A stretch of 64,000 nt of DNA from Methylococcus capsulatus (GTDB taxonomy: Bacteria > Pseudomonadota > Gammaproteobacteria > Methylococcales > Methylococcaceae). Made by a program: the position numbers and the translations under genes. The stretch is taken from positions 3,165,513 to 3,229,512 of the forward strand of contig NZ_CP104311.1 of assembly GCF_036864975.1 (NCBI RefSeq). Direction: 5' to 3'. This document shows, piece after piece, positions 27,903-38,496 of the stretch (the stretch's first letter is position 1; each line of letters starts with the position of its first letter). The notes under the pieces are model-generated. The model was not told where the DNA came from. It searched no databases and worked only from the letters and a program-made list of their open reading frames with translations.

Positions 27903-29288
27903 TCACAGGATTGAAGGTGAACCGACCGCGACCTGCAAAGCAACCGCCTGTTCCGCAGCAGCCTGCTCCAAAGCCAGCAGTTTCAGACGTTTGTCTAGGT
28001 AGTTCGCGCGCACGGTTTCGTAATTCACCAGCGTTACGTCGCCCGCAGCCGCCGCTTCCCGCAGCAGGCGTTCGGCGCGTGTCAGTTCGGGCAGTTCGCG
28101 GGCTAGTGGTTCGCGTTCTTGGGCAATCCGGTTCAGGTCCGTCACCAGGGTGCCGATGTCGGCACGGGTCTGATTGAGTCGCGCCACATATTCCCGATGG
28201 AGCTGCTCGCGCGTTGCCTCAGCGATGGCGATGACACCGCGGTTACGATTGAACAGGGGGAGGTCCATGCTGACGGTAGGGCCGCCCGTGTTGTAATCGC
28301 TGTAATAGTGGTAATCGTTGATGCCGAGCGTAAATGCCGGGTATTGCCCGAGGATCGCCCGGTATACCGATGCCTCCTGGCTGGCATAACCGGCTTCGAG
28401 TGCCTGAAGATCGAGCCGTTGCCGCTGCGCCGACACAAACAGCCGCTCCGTATGCAGACCGGCCGGCGGCTCCGCCTCGAAGCCGGCGATCGCTATACCA
28501 TGGTTAGGCGGGAACCCCAACAGCCGGTTCAAATCCTGGCGTGCCTTGGCGACCTGCCGCGCCAGCGCCAGGGAACGATCCTTGGCATCGAGAAATGCCG
28601 CTTCGCGGATACCCAACTCCGTCAGGGTCGCGTCGCCCAAAGCGAGGTTGTGTCGGGTGAGGTCGAGCAGTTGCGCCGAAACCTGTGCGGCTTCGGTTGC
28701 CACGGCCTCCTGGCGCGCCAGATAGACGCAACGCCTCGCCAAAAGACGCGCCTGGTTCGCCACGAGCCACTCCTGCCAAGCCACATCCAGCCGGACCTGC
28801 CGGGCATGCCCCTCGGCGATGCGGACATCGGTGGATCGTGTCGCCAGCTTGGCGAGATCCCACTGGAGGGTCGCCGTGTAGGGGCTGACCAGACCAGCAG
28901 GACCGCTGAACACCCAGTCGAAGCGGCCGAACAGTTTGGGATCGGGCAACAGACCGGCATTGAAAACCTGGGCCTCGGCAACGGCTTCCTTGGCCCTAAA
29001 AATCTTGAGTTCGGGACTGACCAGGACGGCCAGGAGACCTAAAGCTTCATCGGACAAAGGCTTGGAGAAGTCCAATGAAACGGGTCGGAGACGCGGATGG
29101 CGCACTTGGGTAGCGGCTTCCACCAGCGATCCAGGTTCCGGCAGGGCCAAGTGCCCGACCAGTTCGGCTTGCTCCAGCGGCCTGCTCCGGTAACCGACGC
29201 ACCCGCAAACCAGACAACTGGCCAGGACCAGACTACCGAGTCTGGCCTCAAAACCGGCCCGGCCGTCACCCTGGGGCAGACAGGTCAT
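27903..29288 (-). CDS. RND outer-membrane factor lipoprotein (TolC/CzcC-like)
   Basis: 461 aa from ATG 29288, whose ATGA overlaps the kinase stop codon; an earlier ATG would lie inside the kinase gene. Outer-membrane channel of the tripartite pump. The signal sequence ends in a lipobox (LVCGCVG), so the mature protein should be lipid-anchored. Two long helical repeats are visible (about 90-260 and 290-450), with the OEP-type pattern PLFNRNRGVIAIAEA near residue 330. It precedes the adaptor gene, with ten bases between them. Confidence 0.88.
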   Translation of the reverse strand: MTCLPQGDGRAGFEARLGSLVLASCLVCGCVGYRSRPLEQAELVGHLALPEPGSLVEAATQVRHPRLRPVSLDFSKPLSDEALGLLAVLVSPELKIFRAKEAVAEAQVFNAGLLPDPKLFGRFDWVFSGPAGLVSPYTATLQWDLAKLATRSTDVRIAEGHARQVRLDVAWQEWLVANQARLLARRCVYLARQEAVATEAAQVSAQLLDLTRHNLALGDATLTELGIREAAFLDAKDRSLALARQVAKARQDLNRLLGFPPNHGIAIAGFEAEPPAGLHTERLFVSAQRQRLDLQALEAGYASQEASVYRAILGQYPAFTLGINDYHYYSDYNTGGPTVSMDLPLFNRNRGVIAIAEATREQLHREYVARLNQTRADIGTLVTDLNRIAQEREPLARELPELTRAERLLREAAAAGDVTLVNYETVRANYLDKRLKLLALEQAAAEQAVALQVAVGSPSIL

Positions 29289-30610
29289 GCCCGAATCGAT
29301 GAGAAGCGGACGCGCACACACAGTCCTTTTCCATGGCGGCCCGAAGCCAAACGAACATCCGCCGCGTGCCGGTCGGCGATACGCCGGACGATGGCCAAAC
29401 CGAGCCCGCTGCCCGGTTCGGTGTTGTCGCGACTGCGATAAAATCGGTCAAACACACGCTGCCTTTCTTCGATGGAAATACCAGGGCCATCGTCGCACAC
29501 GGACAGAATCGCGGCCTCCTGTTCCTTCTTCACGCTGACGTCTATGCGCCCCCCCCTCGGCGTATAGCGCACAGCATTGTCGAGCAGGTTGCCGATGAGC
29601 ACCTGCAATTCCCCTGCATTGCCCTTGATCACCGTGGGCTCAATCGAAGTGATCCCTAAGTCGATGACTTTCTCTGCCGCCACAGCAGCCATGTCTGCCA
29701 CCACCGAGCGAGCCAATTCATCGAGCCGTACTTGCACGAGTGGCGGGGGGGGCGCTTCGGGATCGAACCGGGTCAACGTCAGCATCTGATTGAGGACGTG
29801 AGTCGCTCGCTGGATGCCTTGCCGCAACCGCAGCAATGCCAGGGCTTGCTTTTGTGGATCGCCGGTGCGTTCGGCGATCTGAGCCTGGAGGGAGACTGCC
29901 GTCAAAGGGCTGCGCAGCTCGTGTGCCGCATCCGCAGTAAACCTGCGCTGGGCTGCCAATGCGCCCTGCAACCGCGTCAGCAAACCGTTCAGCGCTGCGA
30001 TCAGAGCGCAGATTTCCTGCGGTGCTTCTTGGTCGGGGAAGGGACCCATGTCATCGGGATCCCGCCGGCCCACGGCGGCGACAACGGTTTGCAATGGCGC
30101 CAGCCCCCGGCGGACACCAAACCACGCCATCATCGCCACCGTCGGCAGTAGGAGCAGCAGCGGTGCCGACAGTTGCAGAGTGATTTCATCAGCGGTCTCC
30201 CGTCGTTCTCGGAGGGCCTGGGCCACCTGGACGAGGCCCTCGGGCGTAGCGAGGCTGAAAATGCGCCATGGCTCACCCCGCCAGTGCACAATGCTCCAGC
30301 CTTCCGGTGTATCAGCGGACAGAGGCTCGAATGGATGCGAGCGATAACTCAACTGACCGCCTCCGCTCCAGCGCTGGCCGATGAGATCGAGATCTGACGC
30401 CTGCGCGACACGATATACCGGCACCGCGTTTTTGACGGCAGTGGGTGGCAGGGTTTGCAGGGAATACGCCATGGCCTGCAGAACCTTGTCGAAGAGTTCG
30501 TCGACTTCCTCCCGCACATTGAAATACGTCGAGGCGGTAAAGGCGAACCCGGCCAGGAGAAGGGCCGGCGACAGCCAGAGCAGGATTCGGTTTTTGATCG
30601 ATACGTTCAT
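29285..30610 (-). CDS. Sensor histidine kinase of the RND operon
   Basis: 441 aa. Membrane sensor with an N-terminal helix (about 8-28), a periplasmic domain (about 30-155), a second helix (about 158-180), a HAMP-like linker, then the phosphoacceptor helix FTADAAHELRSPLTAVSLQA and ATPase motifs NLLDNAVRYTP (N box), DDGPGIS (G1) and GSGLGLAIVRRI (G2). Resembles QseC/TctE-type kinases. Its ATG overlaps the regulator stop (ATGA) and its own stop overlaps the outer-membrane factor start. That places the two-component system and the pump in one operon and suggests autoregulated efflux. Confidence 0.92.
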   Translation of the reverse strand: MNVSIKNRILLWLSPALLLAGFAFTASTYFNVREEVDELFDKVLQAMAYSLQTLPPTAVKNAVPVYRVAQASDLDLIGQRWSGGGQLSYRSHPFEPLSADTPEGWSIVHWRGEPWRIFSLATPEGLVQVAQALRERRETADEITLQLSAPLLLLLPTVAMMAWFGVRRGLAPLQTVVAAVGRRDPDDMGPFPDQEAPQEICALIAALNGLLTRLQGALAAQRRFTADAAHELRSPLTAVSLQAQIAERTGDPQKQALALLRLRQGIQRATHVLNQMLTLTRFDPEAPPPPLVQVRLDELARSVVADMAAVAAEKVIDLGITSIEPTVIKGNAGELQVLIGNLLDNAVRYTPRGGRIDVSVKKEQEAAILSVCDDGPGISIEERQRVFDRFYRSRDNTEPGSGLGLAIVRRIADRHAADVRLASGRHGKGLCVRVRFSSIRA

Positions 30611-31344
30611 GGTTGGGAAACCCGATAACCCAAGCCCCGGACATTGACGATGAATCCCGGCCCCAGCTTCCTGCGGAGATGATGGATGTGGACATCGATG
30701 GCATTACTGACCACTTCCTGTCCCCAACCATAAATGCGTTCCTCCAGCCGGCTGCGAGATAACACCGCGCCCGGTTTTTCCAGGAGAGCGTAGAGCAAAT
30801 CGAATTCACTTTCCGAATGGATTATATTCCATTCAGAATCAACGGGTTTTTCCAGGAGAGCGTAGAGCAAATCGAATTCACGGGCGGACAGCTCGACCGG
30901 CTCGCCTCGCAACCAACACTCCCGCTTCACCGGAAGTAACCGCAACGCACCGTGTTCGACGACTGGTTCGGCGCGCCCCGCCGCCCGCCGGACCAGTGCA
31001 TGGATGCGGGCAACAAGCTCATCGAGCTCGAAGGGTTTAACAAGGTAATCATCAGCACCGCTGTTGAGCCCCAGTACCCGGTCTGACAGGGAATCGCGCG
31101 CGGTGAGAATGAGGACCGGGATGTCGGCCCGGCTGCGCCGAAGGTCGGTAAGCAAATCCAGACCCGACAGCCGCGGCAGCCCCAGATCGAGCAAGAGCAA
31201 GGCGTAGGCGGCCGTAGCAGCCTTCAAGGCGAGTTCAGCCTGATGTCCGTCCTGGACCCAGTCGACGACGAAACCCTCTTGGTGTAATCCCTCGCAAAGG
31301 GCCTGGCCGATCATCCGATCATCTTCGGCAAGTAGTAAACGCAT
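30607..31344 (-). CDS. OmpR-family response regulator with an internal duplication in its DNA-binding domain
   Basis: 245 aa from ATG 31344 (MRLLLAEDDRMIGQAL). Receiver domain (1-115) with the acidic pair EDD, phosphoacceptor Asp in LLLLDLGLPRLSG and Lys in DYLVKPFELDEL. The C-terminal winged helix (about 130-240) carries an abnormal 24-residue insertion: the segment EFDLLYALLEKP occurs twice, separated by VDSEWNIIHSES. The corresponding DNA is a 37-bp direct repeat (30773-30809 and 30845-30881) with 35 bp of unrelated AT-rich sequence between. The frame is preserved. Family members have this helix once, so DNA binding may be altered or lost. IS110 transposase DNA lies directly upstream. Confidence 0.9.
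   Translation of the reverse strand: MRLLLAEDDRMIGQALCEGLHQEGFVVDWVQDGHQAELALKAATAAYALLLLDLGLPRLSGLDLLTDLRRSRADIPVLILTARDSLSDRVLGLNSGADDYLVKPFELDELVARIHALVRRAAGRAEPVVEHGALRLLPVKRECWLRGEPVELSAREFDLLYALLEKPVDSEWNIIHSESEFDLLYALLEKPGAVLSRSRLEERIYGWGQEVVSNAIDVHIHHLRRKLGPGFIVNVRGLGYRVSQP
30773..30881 (-). repeat. 37-bp direct repeat with AT-rich insert inside the response regulator gene
   Basis: The two 37-base copies are identical and start 72 bases apart. The 35 bases between them are AT-rich and contain a perfect 7-bp inverted repeat with a 6-base loop (gaatgga at 30815-30821 and tccattc at 30828-30834). The addition of 72 bases keeps the frame. Origin could be slippage or repair of a break with filler DNA. 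Confidence 0.95.
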
Positions 31345-32484
<1,140 letters not shown>

Positions 32485-32632
32485 CCTCCAACACAGTTGC
32501 TCTCCAAATCCGATGCAAAGTTTCGATCTGCGACTCTTAACAGAGAATTAAGAAGTTCCGGTCGAGCATCGGCGTTAGGCCGGTCAGGTTGGAGCAGAGA
32601 TGACCGCCACTGCAGCGGCCCGACCCGAAGGG

Positions 32633-33496
32633 TCACTTCCGCCTGATCAAAGCGAGGAAGACAGTGGTCGACCCGACGAGGCCGAACAGCACGAAGGCAA
32701 TCGCAGCGGCATACCCCAGATTCCACCAGCGGAATCCCTGCTGGTACATCAGGAGGGCAAGACTGAGCGTGCTGCCAGCGGGACCGCCCTGGGTCATGAC
32801 ATAAGGCTCGGCGAACAATTGGAAATGGCCGATCACGGTGATCACGGCGACGAACAGGAAGGTCGGTGCGAGCAGTGGCAGGGTGATATAGAGGAACTGC
32901 TGGCGGGCGCCCGCACCGTCGATACTGGCCGCCTCGTACAGCGATTCGGGGATACTTTGGAGACCGGCGATGAACACAATCATGTTGAAGCCGAAATTCT
33001 TCCACACCGCCATCAGAATGATGGCCGGCATCGCCCAGTCCGGATCGCCCAGCCAGTCGACCGGCTCGATGCCAAATCCGCCGAGCAGATGGTTGAGAAT
33101 GCCGTAGCGTGGCTGATACAGATAGCGCCAGACCACCGCCACGGCCACCAGGGTCGTCACCACCGGCAGGAACAGCAAGGTACGGAACAGCCCCTTGAAG
33201 GGGGTCAGGCGATGATTGACCAGAAGAGCCGCCGCCAGCGAAACCAGCACCGATAAAGGACCACTCACGACCACGAAATACAGGGTATTCCGCAGGGCCT
33301 GCCAGAATTGCGGGTCACCGAGCAAGCGGCGGTAGTTGTCCAGGCCCACGAACCGGAGGCGGCGGATGTCGGCCAGTGCGTAGATGTCGAAATCGGTGAA
33401 ACTGAGGGCAAACGCCGCGGCGACCGGCAGGAAGAAGAACACGGCTAGCAGCGTCAGTGCCGGCGCAACGAACCAAAAGGCGGGATTTCGCCTCAC
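32633..33496 (-). CDS. ABC transporter permease, MalF/UgpA type
   Basis: 287 aa from GTG 33496, which overlaps the binding-protein stop as GTGA and has a GGAG eight bases upstream. Inner-membrane permease of a sugar or glycerol-3-phosphate importer. Six hydrophobic helices; EAA loop SLYEAASIDGAGARQQFLYI near residue 200. The start choice removes a 48-residue hydrophilic extension that would lie inside the binding-protein gene. In usual operons a MalG/UgpE-type gene follows immediately; here the next DNA is the IS110 element, and the MalG-type gene is 18 kb away at 13455-14270 in the same orientation. Confidence 0.9.
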   Translation of the reverse strand: MRRNPAFWFVAPALTLLAVFFFLPVAAAFALSFTDFDIYALADIRRLRFVGLDNYRRLLGDPQFWQALRNTLYFVVVSGPLSVLVSLAAALLVNHRLTPFKGLFRTLLFLPVVTTLVAVAVVWRYLYQPRYGILNHLLGGFGIEPVDWLGDPDWAMPAIILMAVWKNFGFNMIVFIAGLQSIPESLYEAASIDGAGARQQFLYITLPLLAPTFLFVAVITVIGHFQLFAEPYVMTQGGPAGSTLSLALLMYQQGFRWWNLGYAAAIAFVLFGLVGSTTVFLALIRRK

Positions 33497-34758
33497 AACC
33501 CCCGCTCCCGCAGCCAGCGGCGCTTTTCCAGAATCCGGTCCACCTCGTCGTTCAAGGCTTCCAGCGCCGCTGGCGGGGACACTTTGCCCCGTACCGCCTG
33601 CTCGGCGCAGGCCGCGATCCGGCTGGCAATCCGTTCCCACTCGGGAATTTTCGGGGGCGAAAGCAGACGGTCCATCTGGCTACGGAAGGACTGGGCCCTG
33701 CGGTCCCCGGCCAGGCCCGGATCGCTCCAGGCGGTTCTTCCCGGCGGCAGATCGCCGGTGAGCCGGTACAGGCGGACCTGCTGCGGCGGCGCGGCCAGAA
33801 ACTCGATCAACTTCCAGGCCGCTTCCTTGCGCTTGGAAGTGGCGGCAAGCGCCAGACTGGCCCCGCCGGCCAAGGAGATACCGGGATAGGAACCGTCGAA
33901 AGACGGCAAGGGCGCGGTGTCCCACGCAGTGTCGATATTTGGCAGCCGCCGCCGGAACTCGCCGAGGTTCCAGGGACCGGTGATCAGAGCCGCGAAATAG
34001 CCGCGTCCGAATTCCCGATAAAGGTTGACCATCTGACCGGAGGTTTCCGCAGGAGCCAGTTTTTCCCTGAACCAGCGCAGGTAAGCATCGAACGCTACCC
34101 GGAAACGGGGATGGAGGAAATCGCCATAGCGGTTCCCATCCTTCAGCAGAGCCGCTCCCTGCTGCATCGCGAAAATAACGGGAACCTCCCATTCGTCGAT
34201 GGGAAGGAACAGCCCGAAAGCCCCGGTGCGCTCACGGATACGGGACAGCGCGTCGAACCAGCCCTCCCAGCTCCGGGGCGGTGATGCGATCCCCGCGGCT
34301 TCCAGCAAGTCGCGCCGGTAGAACAGAATGCGTGTGTCGACATACCAGGGGACCGCCCACATCCTGCCCTCGACGACGGCCGCATCCAACGCCCCTTCGA
34401 AGTAATCGTCTTTCCGTCCGGTGTTCCCGAAGCGGGCGGCGACCTCGTCCAGCGCCCGGAGGGCGGCGAATTCCGCTATCCAGGTATTGCCGAGCTGGAA
34501 CACGTCGGGCAGGTTGCGGCCCGCATAAGCCGTCAGCAGCTTTTCGTGGGCGGCGCTCCAGGGCATTTGCTGGACCTCCACGCGAATCTCAGGATTCAGC
34601 CGCTCGAATTCGCCGGCAAGCTGGCGGGCCACTTCGCCCTCGCTGCCGAACGCCCAGAACTCCACGGCCCCGGCGTTTTCCGCCGGCTGGCAGCCGCTCA
34701 GGATCAAGGCACAGGCCAGGAGGATCGAACGGGGACAGAGATTCCTGGACTGGCTCAT
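33493..34758 (-). CDS. ABC transporter substrate-binding lipoprotein (sugar/glycerol-phosphate type)
   Basis: 421 aa from ATG 34758 (MSQSRNLCPRSILLACALIL) with lipobox LSGC, so the protein should be a lipoprotein facing the periplasm. An earlier in-frame ATG would overlap the kinase gene. Family 1 extracellular solute-binding pattern: VEFWAFGSEGEVARQLAGEF near the N terminus, LPDVFQLGNTWIAEFAA, MWAVPWYVDTRILFYRRDLL, and WEGWFDALSRI. The ligand cannot be read from sequence; the glycerophosphodiesterase downstream of the MalG-type gene favours glycerol phosphate. It starts 25 bases after the upstream kinase stop, so the two-component genes may be co-transcribed with it. Confidence 0.9.
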   Translation of the reverse strand: MSQSRNLCPRSILLACALILSGCQPAENAGAVEFWAFGSEGEVARQLAGEFERLNPEIRVEVQQMPWSAAHEKLLTAYAGRNLPDVFQLGNTWIAEFAALRALDEVAARFGNTGRKDDYFEGALDAAVVEGRMWAVPWYVDTRILFYRRDLLEAAGIASPPRSWEGWFDALSRIRERTGAFGLFLPIDEWEVPVIFAMQQGAALLKDGNRYGDFLHPRFRVAFDAYLRWFREKLAPAETSGQMVNLYREFGRGYFAALITGPWNLGEFRRRLPNIDTAWDTAPLPSFDGSYPGISLAGGASLALAATSKRKEAAWKLIEFLAAPPQQVRLYRLTGDLPPGRTAWSDPGLAGDRRAQSFRSQMDRLLSPPKIPEWERIASRIAACAEQAVRGKVSPPAALEALNDEVDRILEKRRWLRERGL

Positions 34759-34783
34759 CGGAAGAACGGGCCTATCCAGTGTC

Positions 34784-36256
34784 TCAGGCCGGAGCCGCCA
34801 GGCTGAAAGTGAAGACTGCTCCACGGCCTTCTCCGCTCAATGCCTCGATCGTACTTCCATGCAGTTCCAGCATCCGCTTGCTGATAAGCAGACCCAGCCC
34901 GCCCCCCATATGCCTTCCGGAATCCCGGCGCAACGGCGAATCCCGTTCGAACAGGCTTGGCAGAAGTTCGCTGGCGATGCCGGCACCGCTGTCCTCCACC
35001 CGGACCGTCACCCTGTCTCCGGCTTCGCGCCTCAGCGTCAAGTCGATCTGACCGCCCTCCGGCGTGTGGCGCAACGCGTTGTCGATGAGGTTGGTCAAAA
35101 CCCGCTCGATCATCGCGATATCGGCATAGACCAAGGGAATGCGATCGCGAAACCGGGCGGCAATCCGGACTCCTTTGGCATCGGCGGCCAGCTCGAATTT
35201 CTGCGCCACGTCCTGGACAAGCTCCTGCAAGGAGAAACGCTCGAGACTCGGCCGCACTTCCTCGCATTCCAGCTTCGCCAGTTCGAACAGCTCCTGAGCC
35301 AAGTGCGCCACACGCCGGCTCTGCCGCACGGCGACCTCGAGGTACTGCTGCCGTTCCGCCGGAGAAAGCCGGTCGGACTTCCGCAGCATGGTTTCCAGAT
35401 AGCCCTGCATGGAAGTGAGCGGGGTGCGCAGGTCGTGCGACACATTGGCGACCATTTCGCGCCGCAGCGTGTCCTGGGACTTGATATGTTGCACCTGCGC
35501 GGCGATGCGCTCGGCCATCCGCGAGAATGTCGCGGCGAGCCGGCCGATCTCGTCGGGACTGCTTTGCAGCGCGCCATCCAGTTGCAAGGTGCCGGAAAAA
35601 CTCGCGTCGTCGAAGGCGGCGATCGTCCGCGTCAAGGCGTCCAAACGACGGGTCACCAGCGAAAACAGGCCCAACCCGGCAACCAGGGTCAGCAGCAACG
35701 CTCCCGCTCCCGTCCACATGACACTCTGGAACACATGCCCCTGCCAGACGTCTTCGGCCAGCCTTTGGTACTCGTCTCCGGCCAGCACGATGTATAGGTA
35801 ACCGATGATTTGCCCATCCCGATTCAGCGGTGTGGCGCTGAATATCTCGCGGCGGTCGGGGTGGCGCGGATTGTCCCCTTTCACTGGCAGCGCATCGCCT
35901 CCGAAAAGGCCGCGCAAGGGGGCCAGGGAAACCTCCTTCAGCCGAACCCGCCCCGGCGGCGCATCGTAGGCCAAGATGGCACCCTTCGCGTCCAACAGAT
36001 AGAGTTCGATGCTGGGGTTGACGATCATGAGCATGTGGAACAGCTCGCTCACCGCCTTGCCGTCGAACCCCTCCCCTTTCGACAAGGGCCAGTGGCTCGC
36101 GATGTGTTCCGCCAGGCCGCGGCTGAGCCGCTGGATGATTTCCTGCTGGTGATTTTTTGCCGCGACCAGATCGAGCCCTCCGCACAAGCCGCCGAAGAGG
36201 AGAACCAGAGCGGCGAAGGTGAGCGCGATGCGGCTGTAGAGCGACCTGAATTTCAC
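34784..36256 (-). CDS. Sensor histidine kinase upstream of the ABC transporter genes
   Basis: 490 aa. Two membrane helices (about 8-32 and 170-195) flank a periplasmic sensor domain of about 135 residues. A HAMP-like region (LVTRRLDALTRTIAAF) leads to the H box MVANVSHDLRTPLTSMQGYL, N box NLIDNALRHTP, G1 VEDSGAGIA and G2 MGGGLGLLISKRM. Its ATG overlaps the stop of the regulator gene (ATGA). Placement before the binding-protein gene suggests it controls that transporter, which is inference. Confidence 0.92.
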   Translation of the reverse strand: MKFRSLYSRIALTFAALVLLFGGLCGGLDLVAAKNHQQEIIQRLSRGLAEHIASHWPLSKGEGFDGKAVSELFHMLMIVNPSIELYLLDAKGAILAYDAPPGRVRLKEVSLAPLRGLFGGDALPVKGDNPRHPDRREIFSATPLNRDGQIIGYLYIVLAGDEYQRLAEDVWQGHVFQSVMWTGAGALLLTLVAGLGLFSLVTRRLDALTRTIAAFDDASFSGTLQLDGALQSSPDEIGRLAATFSRMAERIAAQVQHIKSQDTLRREMVANVSHDLRTPLTSMQGYLETMLRKSDRLSPAERQQYLEVAVRQSRRVAHLAQELFELAKLECEEVRPSLERFSLQELVQDVAQKFELAADAKGVRIAARFRDRIPLVYADIAMIERVLTNLIDNALRHTPEGGQIDLTLRREAGDRVTVRVEDSGAGIASELLPSLFERDSPLRRDSGRHMGGGLGLLISKRMLELHGSTIEALSGEGRGAVFTFSLAAPA

Positions 36257-36963
36257 GGGCGATTCTCCCCAAAATCCACGAACTTATAGCCGACACCCCA
36301 GACCGTCTGGATGAATTCGGGCCGGCCGGGATCGCGTTCGATCTTCGCACGCAGCCGATTGATATGCGAATTCACGGTGTGCTCGTAGCCGTCGTACCTA
36401 TAGCCCCACACCCGATCCAGCAGCGCGAGGCGGGTGAATGCCTGACCGGGATGGCGGGCGAAGAACAGCAACAACTCGAACTCCTTCAGCGTCAGGGCGA
36501 CGGGCCGACCTTCCAGCATGACGGAATAACCGACCGGGTCGATGGTCAGCGGCCCACGAACGATGACGCCGGCCTTTGCCTGCGACTCCCGTTCCATCGC
36601 TTCGACTCGTCTGAACAGGGCTCGAATCCGCGCGATGAGTTCAGGGATGGAAAAGGGTTTGGTCAGGTAGTCGTCAGCCCCGAGTTCAAGGCCCAATACG
36701 CGCTGCGTTTCCGTGGACTTTGCGCTGATGATAACGATCGGCTGGTAATGGGGCATGCGCCGGACTTGACGGCAGATTTCCAGGCCGTCGATGCCGGGAA
36801 GCATCAGGTCCAGAACCAGGAGGTCGAAACGGTCGGCCTTCAAACACGCAAGTCCGCCGGTACCGTCTCTTGCGATCTCCACGGCGTAACCTTCATCCCG
36901 CAGGTTGATGCCGAGCATGTCCCCGATGTCGGTATCGTCTTCGATGACCAGGATGCGTTTCAT
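36253..36963 (-). CDS. OmpR-family response regulator
   Basis: 236 aa from ATG 36963 (MKRILVIEDDTDIGDML). Receiver domain with EDD, phosphoacceptor Asp in LLVLDLMLPGIDG, conserved Lys in DYLTKPFSIPEL; winged-helix output domain (about 135-232) with the intact FELLLFFARHPGQAFTRLAL and HTVNSHINRLRAKIE. First gene of the minus-strand unit regulator-kinase-binding protein-permease. The 188 bases between it and the divergent beta-propeller gene are likely a shared control region. Confidence 0.92.
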   Translation of the reverse strand: MKRILVIEDDTDIGDMLGINLRDEGYAVEIARDGTGGLACLKADRFDLLVLDLMLPGIDGLEICRQVRRMPHYQPIVIISAKSTETQRVLGLELGADDYLTKPFSIPELIARIRALFRRVEAMERESQAKAGVIVRGPLTIDPVGYSVMLEGRPVALTLKEFELLLFFARHPGQAFTRLALLDRVWGYRYDGYEHTVNSHINRLRAKIERDPGRPEFIQTVWGVGYKFVDFGENRP

Positions 36964-37151
36964 TGCCGGAGCCGGACTCCCGCCGATCGGATGGTGTGGC
37001 CTCAATTATCGGCACGCCGCAAGGTACAGGCCAGTCACATTTATTTGAGCGCTCCGTGATGAATTCGTGATTCTTGGCCACGCACAATGGCCACGCCCGA
37101 AAAGCCCGTGGCTTACCGGGGGAACCTTTTTCGATTCACACGAGGCCTGTC

Positions 37152-38273
37152 ATGAAGACCCTATTCAAGCTCACCTTCACCGCATTTGCGTTCGCATCGC
37201 TGATCCCGGGCATTGGCCTGGCCGATCCCGACAAACGCCCCAAATTCGCCGGAAATCCGCCGGTGGAGACGGTATACACGCTGTCCAACAATGCCGATGG
37301 AAACGAGGTGCTCGCATTTCACCGCCACGGCAACGGCCAAATGGAGCCGGCAGGCCGCTTCGCCACCGGAGGAACCGGTACCGGCTCAGGCCTCGGCAAC
37401 CAGGGCGCTCTGGCACTGAGCGCAAATGCGCGGTACCTGTTCGCCGTCAATGCGGGCAGCAACGACTTATCGGTGTTCCGGATCGACCGGGACGGGCTGC
37501 AACTCATCGACCGCGCCGGTGAGGAAGGCACCACCCCCGTCAGCGTGGCCGTCGGCCCAAATCGGGTCTATGTCGTGAACTCGGGAGACGATTCCATCTT
37601 CGGCTTCCGCTTCGACCACCGCACCGGCAAGCTGCACCCCCTGCCCGAATCCCACCAGAAGCTCAGCGGAGACGGCACGGCACCGGCCCAGATCAGCTTC
37701 GACCGCACGGGCAACACCCTGGTGATCACGGAAAAAGCGTCCAACAAAATCACGACATTTTCTCTGAACGAGGACGGCAGCCCGGAAGCAAAGCATTCGA
37801 TCGATTCCGCCGGATCGACGCCCTTCGGCTTTGCCTTCGGCAAGCGCGACCAGTTCTTCGTTTCCGAAGCCCAGGGCGGTGCCCCGGATGGCGCGACCGT
37901 GTCGTCCTACCAATTGCTGGAAGATGGAACCGCCCAATTGATCGATGGAGCGGTCGCGGCCGGACAAACCGCCGCCTGCTGGCTGGCCACGACACCCACG
38001 GGGCGCATTGCCTTCACCGCCGATACCCCCGCCAACGCCATTTCCGCATTCTCAATCGATGCCGCCGGCCATCTGTCGCTGTTGCACACCCGTGCAGCCG
38101 AGGAAAACCGGCCCACCGACCTCGCCGTTTCTACCGACGGCCGAATGCTGTATACCTTGAGCGGTGGCGACCACAGTATCGGCGTTTACCGCATCCTGAA
38201 AGGAGGCGGGCTGCAAAAACTCCAGAGTCTGGGCGCCCTCCCCGCAGGCATCACCGGTCTCGTTGTCCGCTAG
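37152..38273 (+). CDS. Secreted seven-bladed beta-propeller protein (lactonase family)
   Basis: 373 aa from ATG 37152, preferred because it starts a clean signal peptide (MKTLFKLTFTAFAFASLIPG, cleaved near GLA-DPD). The rest is a series of about 45-residue blades with motifs such as LSANARYLFAVNAGSNDLSV and VAVGPNRVYVVNSGDDSI, matching the 6-phosphogluconolactonase/LACTB2-like propeller family. Since it is exported, a cytoplasmic 6-phosphogluconolactonase role is unlikely; many exported members have unknown substrates. Divergent from the two-component genes. An 8-bp GC stem at 38305-38329 follows the stop. Confidence 0.85.
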   Translation: MKTLFKLTFTAFAFASLIPGIGLADPDKRPKFAGNPPVETVYTLSNNADGNEVLAFHRHGNGQMEPAGRFATGGTGTGSGLGNQGALALSANARYLFAVNAGSNDLSVFRIDRDGLQLIDRAGEEGTTPVSVAVGPNRVYVVNSGDDSIFGFRFDHRTGKLHPLPESHQKLSGDGTAPAQISFDRTGNTLVITEKASNKITTFSLNEDGSPEAKHSIDSAGSTPFGFAFGKRDQFFVSEAQGGAPDGATVSSYQLLEDGTAQLIDGAVAAGQTAACWLATTPTGRIAFTADTPANAISAFSIDAAGHLSLLHTRAAEENRPTDLAVSTDGRMLYTLSGGDHSIGVYRILKGGGLQKLQSLGALPAGITGLVVR

Positions 38274-38304
38274 CAGGTAGATCGCTCGCGGTGCCTGGAT
38301 CAAC

Positions 38305-38329
38305 AGCGCGGGGCCTGACGTCCCGCGCT
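38305..38329 (+). terminator. Possible terminator hairpin after the beta-propeller gene
   Basis: Perfect 8-bp stem agcgcggg/cccgcgct with a 9-base loop, 32 bases after the stop codon. No T-run follows, so it is at best a partial intrinsic terminator or an mRNA-end stabiliser. Confidence 0.35.
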
Positions 38330-38496
38330 TGTCGCCGCCGTGCTGGATCCGCCGTGATTGCCATGACGAGGAACCGCTTTTGTCGAATGGCCGCCGAGTC
38401 CGAGTAAGGTACTACTCCGCCGATCTACGTAAAGCCGCGCGGGAATTCCATGCCGGCGCCAACCCGATCAGGTACTGCGCCCCTATCCCGGTCACC

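Noticed and set aside
30773-30881. 37-bp direct repeats as target-site duplication of a transposon
   Set aside because: Too long for a target duplication and the sequence between is only 35 bp; IS110 elements next door make no such duplications.
34755-36350. 531-codon frame overlapping the second histidine kinase
   Set aside because: Out-of-frame reading of the kinase on the same strand, with no domain of its own.
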